Source of the DNA: Ophiodon elongatus
Lineage: Eukaryota > Chordata > Actinopteri > Perciformes > Hexagrammidae
NCBI GenBank assembly: GCA_016806645.1
Contig: JACSYO010000415.1
Coordinates: 5,887,001-5,951,000 of the forward strand
DNA: 64,000 nucleotides
Direction of reading: 5' to 3'
Shown here: positions 59,601 through 64,000 of the stretch, in pieces
How positions within the stretch are numbered: the stretch's first letter is position 1
Layout of the letters: each line of letters opens with the position of its first letter
Translations under genes and position numbers: made by a program
Notes under the pieces: model-generated
Databases searched by the model: none
What the model was told of the DNA's origin: nothing
What the model saw: the letters and a program-made list of their open reading frames with translations, nothing else

Positions 59601-61784
59601 AAAGAAAACACAGTCAATCATATTCTTATGAGGGCTACATATGCACACTTTCTGGCTGATATTTTCATTTTCTCAGGATATGCTTGATATTCTCCCTTTA
59701 TACTCATTCCTGCAATACAACTACTGCAAAACTAGTACTATTAGAAAATTGATGAAATGCTCAATATTTATTTCAAATGTTTGAATGAGTTGCTGCTCGT
59801 GCTTATTTGAGATTTTTGTTAAGTTTGAACAATAAAAGTTATGATCTCTCATCCCCTAACAATCATAGCACATTTTCACCAACATAGCTTGTATTGTTTC
59901 GGTTGATTATGTGTAATCTACACTTTGTATGATTTTCTTTATTGATGACACCAATTTGCCCTAATATTTCATTGTTGTATGTAAACATTTGGGTAGGAAT
60001 TACACATACAGATGATATTCTGCTGCACGGTTTTGAGAGCATGCAGCTAGTATGGCTCTGCTTGCATCCATGTGATGTTGTTTGCTAAAACTATGATTTA
60101 ACTTGTAAATCAATGGAACGAACAGTGTATAGCATAACTGGATTGATCTTTCTTTTTTTTATCTTGGAAAAGATAATGGTCTAACATAAATTAATTCATA
60201 GGGGTATTCAGTTTTGCAAGATAATAGCACTACGACACAGTTTTTCTCTCCTTTTAGCAGTAAATTGCTGCTATTAGAGATATAGAATTGTCCCTCTTGC
60301 AAGCCCTTAGTGGGACTGCAGTCATTTTGGCAGAGAAAATGTTCACGGTTAGTGATTGCTCTCCCATATTTGTTTTTTTTCCCCTTCTCTTCTCTTTTCA
60401 GTGTAAAAAATCAGCATGATCTTGTTTGATAGACGTGTTTACCCAAGCTTTGGATGGAATTCATTAGCCATAATTAAGCGTTTACTTGATCAGGAGGGTA
60501 AAAAAAAGGATTATGTGAAGTCAGATTAAAGGGAGCTGAGTGAAACCAACGAAGAGATTATCAAGCGCTGCCAGGCAAGCAGGCTGCCTTTGGAGTTGGG
60601 CCCTCTCTGATCGCTATCTCGTTAGTGCTTTAGTCGTCAAGCGCAAGCTTAATGCCTAAAACAAGCTTGGCTATCCAGATTCCCCTGCAGGAGAATAACT
60701 CTGGAGATGTCGTATTGACCGATCGCTGCAGTGGATGGACTGACTCAAGGATGAGGTTAAAAAGGCTGGAGAGGCCAGTGACATTAGTCATCTTTGCTAA
60801 GCCCCTCCCCCCTTGGTTGCTGTTGCTACACATGTCAAGTTTTCGCATTCCAGCAACGATATCAATGAGAGACATTCCAAAGGAAAGAATACATTTCTGA
60901 AATAATCTTTTGAAATATGAGAGAGAAGTAGATAGAGAGGACTTCAATATGCATTTGAGAGCTACATTCAAAATATAATTTATTATATTTATTATTGTGA
61001 ATGAAAAGGCCATCGAAATCTGACCTTCCTACAAGCGTGGAGATTTAAGTCGCGTTAGGTTTTGGGTGAAAATAAATCCTTTCTGGCAGAAAGCTCTGAA
61101 GGCAAACTTCTCCCGTGTGCCAGATTACTCAGACTGCAAGACTAAACATACACATGAACTGGAAATCTCGCTAACACAAACAAACCTTTGTGAGTTTGAG
61201 TTTCACACAAGACGGATCGGATTCTTTCTCATCCTTTCTCTAGTTATGGTTGCTAACGTAGGATTTGACATTCACTGTTCTCGGGAGGAGCTTGGAGAAG
61301 GGTTAATTCTGTTCATTTTGTAAATCATAGATTGAATAAAATTGAAGTACCTTCAATTTCAAAAAAAGAGAAAGGGAAAAGTTTTTAGTTCAAAATGTTT
61401 TATGCCTATAGTTGATTTTAACCTTTTGCTATTAGTCAACATAAATAAATAAAGAAATCATTAGTTTTAGCAGCATTAATTGTTAGTTTGGTCACTGTAA
61501 AGACAACATTGACATATCACCTTAAAAAGTTTATATGGGAAACATACTTACATACTTATATACTTACTGAATACAGCAGACACAAGGCAGCATGAGCATT
61601 CATTTGAAATCACGTTTCTAGCCACTCTGCAATCTAAGTCCAATACTCCTTTTAGCTTTGTTTTGGTCTTCACCAACTTATTAACAAAAAATCTGGCTCT
61701 CTAGCTGCTAAATGCTCCACAGTGTTCACCAGTAGTCACTCATTTTGACCGTCTGCTGTTTGGTGCTGGGCAGGTAGCGATAAG
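53606..61784. other. intergenic, no gene recognised
   Basis: About 8 kb without credible coding content. A GC-richer patch at 58560-58710 ends in a donor-like GTAAGC. An acceptor-like TGTCTTGTAG precedes an open stretch at 57041-57279. Neither matches a protein I know. The block at 60400-60700 (CATTAGCCATAATTAAGCG and flanks) looks like a conserved non-coding element. Confidence 0.45.
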
Positions 61785-61992
61785 AGTAGGGTTGAGAGAT
61801 ATCAAAGATCCCCCACTGACAATATTGTTTTAAGAAAAACAATGATATATGAAATTAGCATCCAAAAATGTAAAAAAAAAGAGAGACACACATAGATATA
61901 TGAACTGGAGAAGCACGTGGCCACAATTTATAGGAAGTAAGCGTTATTTTACACAAGAGTAAAATAACATTGAAATCAATAAACCAGATCAA

Positions 61993-62283
61993 TCAACTTG
62001 TTGTGACTGCCCTCGTACAGTCTCGCCACTGTTGACCGCCATGTTTATATTTTGTTGCGTTTGCAACAAAATATAAATATTGTGCCATGATAGGAGTTTT
62101 GTTCCGGGTGTTCTTTGTGGATGGAGTCGGGGGCAGGTATTCTGTTAGATGGTGAGTTTTCACAGGGAAACAGAGATTTGTGGTGTTTCCATTTTTAGAC
62201 CCAACTTGTTTACCACACAGCTTACAAATGACTTTGTTCTCACTGTTTGGCTCTCCTTTTTTGTTTGGTTGGGTAATTACCAT
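61993..62283 (-). pseudogene. BED-type zinc-finger fragment of a hAT/ZBED-like transposase
   Basis: The 96-codon - strand frame contains ENKVICKLCGKQV, then GNTTNLCFPVKTHH. This fits the BED finger pattern C-x2-C, a stretch with NTTNL, then histidines; BED fingers bind DNA at the N-terminus of hAT transposases and ZBED proteins. The first histidine of the pair, expected after NTTNLxx, is missing (CFPVK stands where xxHLK is normal). No catalytic domain follows. After the finger comes LTEYLPPTPSTKNTRNKTP, then a region overlapping a perfect hairpin. I read it as a decayed fragment, not a working gene. Confidence 0.65.
62041..62080. repeat. 18-bp inverted repeat with 4-base loop
   Basis: ATGTTTATATTTTGTTGC pairs with GCAACAAAATATAAATAT around the loop GTTT. 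Seventeen of 18 positions are Watson-Crick pairs and one is G-T. Confidence 0.9.
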
Positions 62284-62690
62284 GGCTGTACCAATTGTTC
62301 AAAACTTCATTCATAATGTTGACATTTCGAATGATCAAAATTAATAACTTACAGAAACATTGTGTGCGATAGTAAACCTTCTGCTCTCTCTCTCTCTCCC
62401 TTATTTGTTGGCGTAAAGCCTATCAGATTTTTCAGTGCGGTCAAAAAGGGTTCACTCTCCCACACGCACCTGTATTAACTAATGAACCAAAACAGTTGCA
62501 GGCCATACAACCAAAACGACATGCTGATTAACACTACAAAGCTAAATAGAGCTGGGGAACTGCAGCTTTGGGTGATAATTCTCTGTGGGTTTGTCACTAT
62601 CAACAACTCATTGGATCTTACACATAGTCATTTCACCCATTGTTAATAAAAAAATATTGATTAGTGCAGCTTTAAAGTTTGGAAATCAGG

Positions 62691-63274
62691 GTTGCATATT
62701 AAAAGTGAAATAAGAAACAACATTTTACCAGCCATAATTGTTCATTCATCTTTGTATTTATTCAGCAATTAATGTTTATAATGGCTAGATGAATAGAAGA
62801 AAATGCACCAATGGATTTCACGCAGTCAGAATCCAACAATCTATTTAACTGCAGGTTTGCCATTTACCTCTTGCAAGTCAAATGCACCCACTGTTTTTCA
62901 AAAATCCATTAAAAAATGCTCGCAAACACACGCTGCTGAAAACCTGCATTACAGCAGACATGAGGAGCTTTTGGCTGTTGGAAATACATTACTTGGTTTA
63001 ATGTCTTCATGGGCAGTAATTCTGATGGGGGCAACAAATTATATTGCAGCAGTTGAAGATGACAGCCGCACACTTCTAACAGTGGATAACACAAACATTG
63101 GAACATCCTAAATTTCACAAGAATATCTTGCACCATCACTGTCCCTACATTATTCTGTCAACGTTTCAATTCTCATCTTTTATAAAGACCCTTTTCGTGC
63201 CGACGTCATGATTAAGTCACAGTGTTAGCTGGAGGCAAAACAAAGGAAAGACTGCAGACGATAGAAGGCTCAAC
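62691..63274. other. intergenic, no gene recognised
   Basis: An open frame at 62803-63111 (102 codons) shows no recognisable domain. Nothing else is seen. Confidence 0.45.
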
Positions 63275-63402
63275 TATTAGAAAGATGCAAAGAAAATGTT
63301 GCTAATAGTTTAGCCTTATGCTAACCATAGCAGCAGCCGTGAGCCTTTAGCTGCGGTTAGCAAAAGCTAAACTATTAGCAACATTTCGTCTCCATCTCTG
63401 AA
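63275..63402. repeat. foldback element (long inverted repeat)
   Basis: The inner arms are 63294-63330 and 63351-63386. TGTTGCTAATAGTTTAGC on the left is the exact complement of GCTAAACTATTAGCAACA on the right, followed by GCTAACC against GGTTAGC. The similarity extends outwards (GAAAGATGCAAAGAAAATG against the complement of CATTTCGTCTCCATCTCTG). The loop is about 20 bases. Confidence 0.85.
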
Positions 63403-64000
63403 AGGGATATTTAAAGACTCTGATTTTTGACTGACTTTATGGGTTTGTTTGCATTATAGGCAGCTGTAGCAAATCCTGCAATACCACCTTTTGTGCAATA
63501 TAGTTGGGCATCCAAACATTTATCAGTTGATCTTTACTATGCTCACTTGGTTCCTATATCAGATGTGTAACGTTAAATTTCATTGGGTCAGCGTGTACGG
63601 GTCAGCCAATCTGGTCCCGTTGGTTAAGGTTGACTTTCTCATGTAACACTCGCGGTCCCAGAGAGGGAATTATTGTAAACTCGTATTTTCTTCCAACAAA
63701 ATGTATTGGCCTGCTAAAATGTTCAGAGAATTATTCTACCTCAACTTATGCTCCACCTGCAAAAATATGTAATTTAAGAGAAAATAGGTCTATTGTGGTG
63801 GCTACAGAAAAACAGCCTTGTGAATACCAGAACTATTGGTAAGTGGGAAAAAAAGTGTTTTTATGGAGGGAACTGACCCTTTAAGTGTCACTATATATAT
63901 ATTAAGTGTATCTTGTATTAAAGGCCTCAGTTTCTTTTGGTTGCTTGCCTAATGGATAAGACGTAGTTGTCAGCAGATGAGTAATTCCTCTCACATCGCC
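63403..64000. other. probable dispersed repeat, then end of window
   Basis: The block ending TTTATGGAGGGAACTGACCCTTTAAG (near 63862-63887) looks like the terminus of a fish non-autonomous element whose body may extend back to the foldback at 63275. I cannot define its family. No gene is seen in the last 100 bp. Confidence 0.35.

Larger units (their letters stand above)
61785..62690 (-). mobile_element. decayed hAT-type element with BED-finger remnant
   Basis: The left limit is a TAGGGTTGAGAGATATC motif near 61787, and the right limit is GATTAGTGCAGCTTTAAAG near 62663-62681. Both are typical of ends of common fish repeats. The interior carries a - strand reading frame with a BED-like zinc finger. 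The right part, with ACGACATGCTGATTAACACT and GGATCTTACACATAGTCATT, matches a fish repeat from memory. Two elements may be nested here. The limits are approximate. Confidence 0.5.

Noticed and set aside
34209..64000. A neighbouring gene (for example csf3r, adjacent to GRIK3 in mammals)
   Set aside because: No exon with the expected cytokine-receptor motifs was seen in any frame. The region reads as a gene desert with repeats.
1..64000. CRISPR arrays, prophage or bacterial operons
   Set aside because: The sequence is eukaryotic, with spliced genes, long introns, microsatellites and fish repeats. No regularly spaced repeat arrays were found.

Overview
The window is vertebrate genomic DNA, most likely from a teleost fish and probably a spiny-rayed (percomorph) one. 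It holds one recognisable gene: the 3' two-thirds of a kainate-type ionotropic glutamate receptor, best matched to GRIK3 (GluK3), on the + strand. The fish assignment rests on AT-rich long introns, a kainate receptor of vertebrate type, and several dispersed repeats that I recognise as families abundant in teleosts. There are no bacterial operons, no CRISPR array, and no second intact protein-coding gene that I can support.

Gene layout. Eleven exons run from 759 to 34041 with consensus splice sites and consistent phases. I number them 6-16 from the usual 16-exon plan of the family. Exon coding lengths are 171, 144, 108, 114, 204, 224, 119, 218, 226, 251 and 195 bp, which sum to 1974 bp (657 codons plus stop). 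The N-terminal roughly 260 residues (signal peptide and most of the amino-terminal domain) must lie upstream of base 1. Exons 6-9 finish the amino-terminal domain and enter S1. Exons 9-11 encode S1 and M1, exon 12 the M2 pore loop with the Q/R position, and exon 13 M3. Exons 13-15 encode S2 and M4, and exon 16 the cytoplasmic tail, ending in a GRIK3-type C-terminus (GMTPVFP). Some segments, chiefly the ligand-binding core of exon 10, diverge more from mammalian GRIK3 than I would expect, so a diverged teleost duplicate is possible.

Introns. They total about 31 kb and carry old transposon debris: a decayed Tc1-like element (1115-2030), three or more TIR-bearing or dispersed fish repeats (9505-10052, 12889-13233, 18401-18710, 27130-27775, 29130-29330), and microsatellites.

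Downstream (34042-64000). I find no gene. The terminal exon has an overlapping second open frame that continues past the stop to a good splice donor. The overlap is in the frame expected for a GluK3b-like tail, and this is the most interesting observation in the window. The rest holds possible 3' UTR, two copies of one dispersed repeat family (45851-46326 and 50649-51217), a roughly 140 bp foldback (39740-39878), a hAT-type relic with a BED zinc-finger remnant on the - strand (about 61785-62690), another foldback (63275-63402), and AT-rich stretches that resemble conserved non-coding elements. Repeat and family identifications are from memory and would need a database search to confirm.
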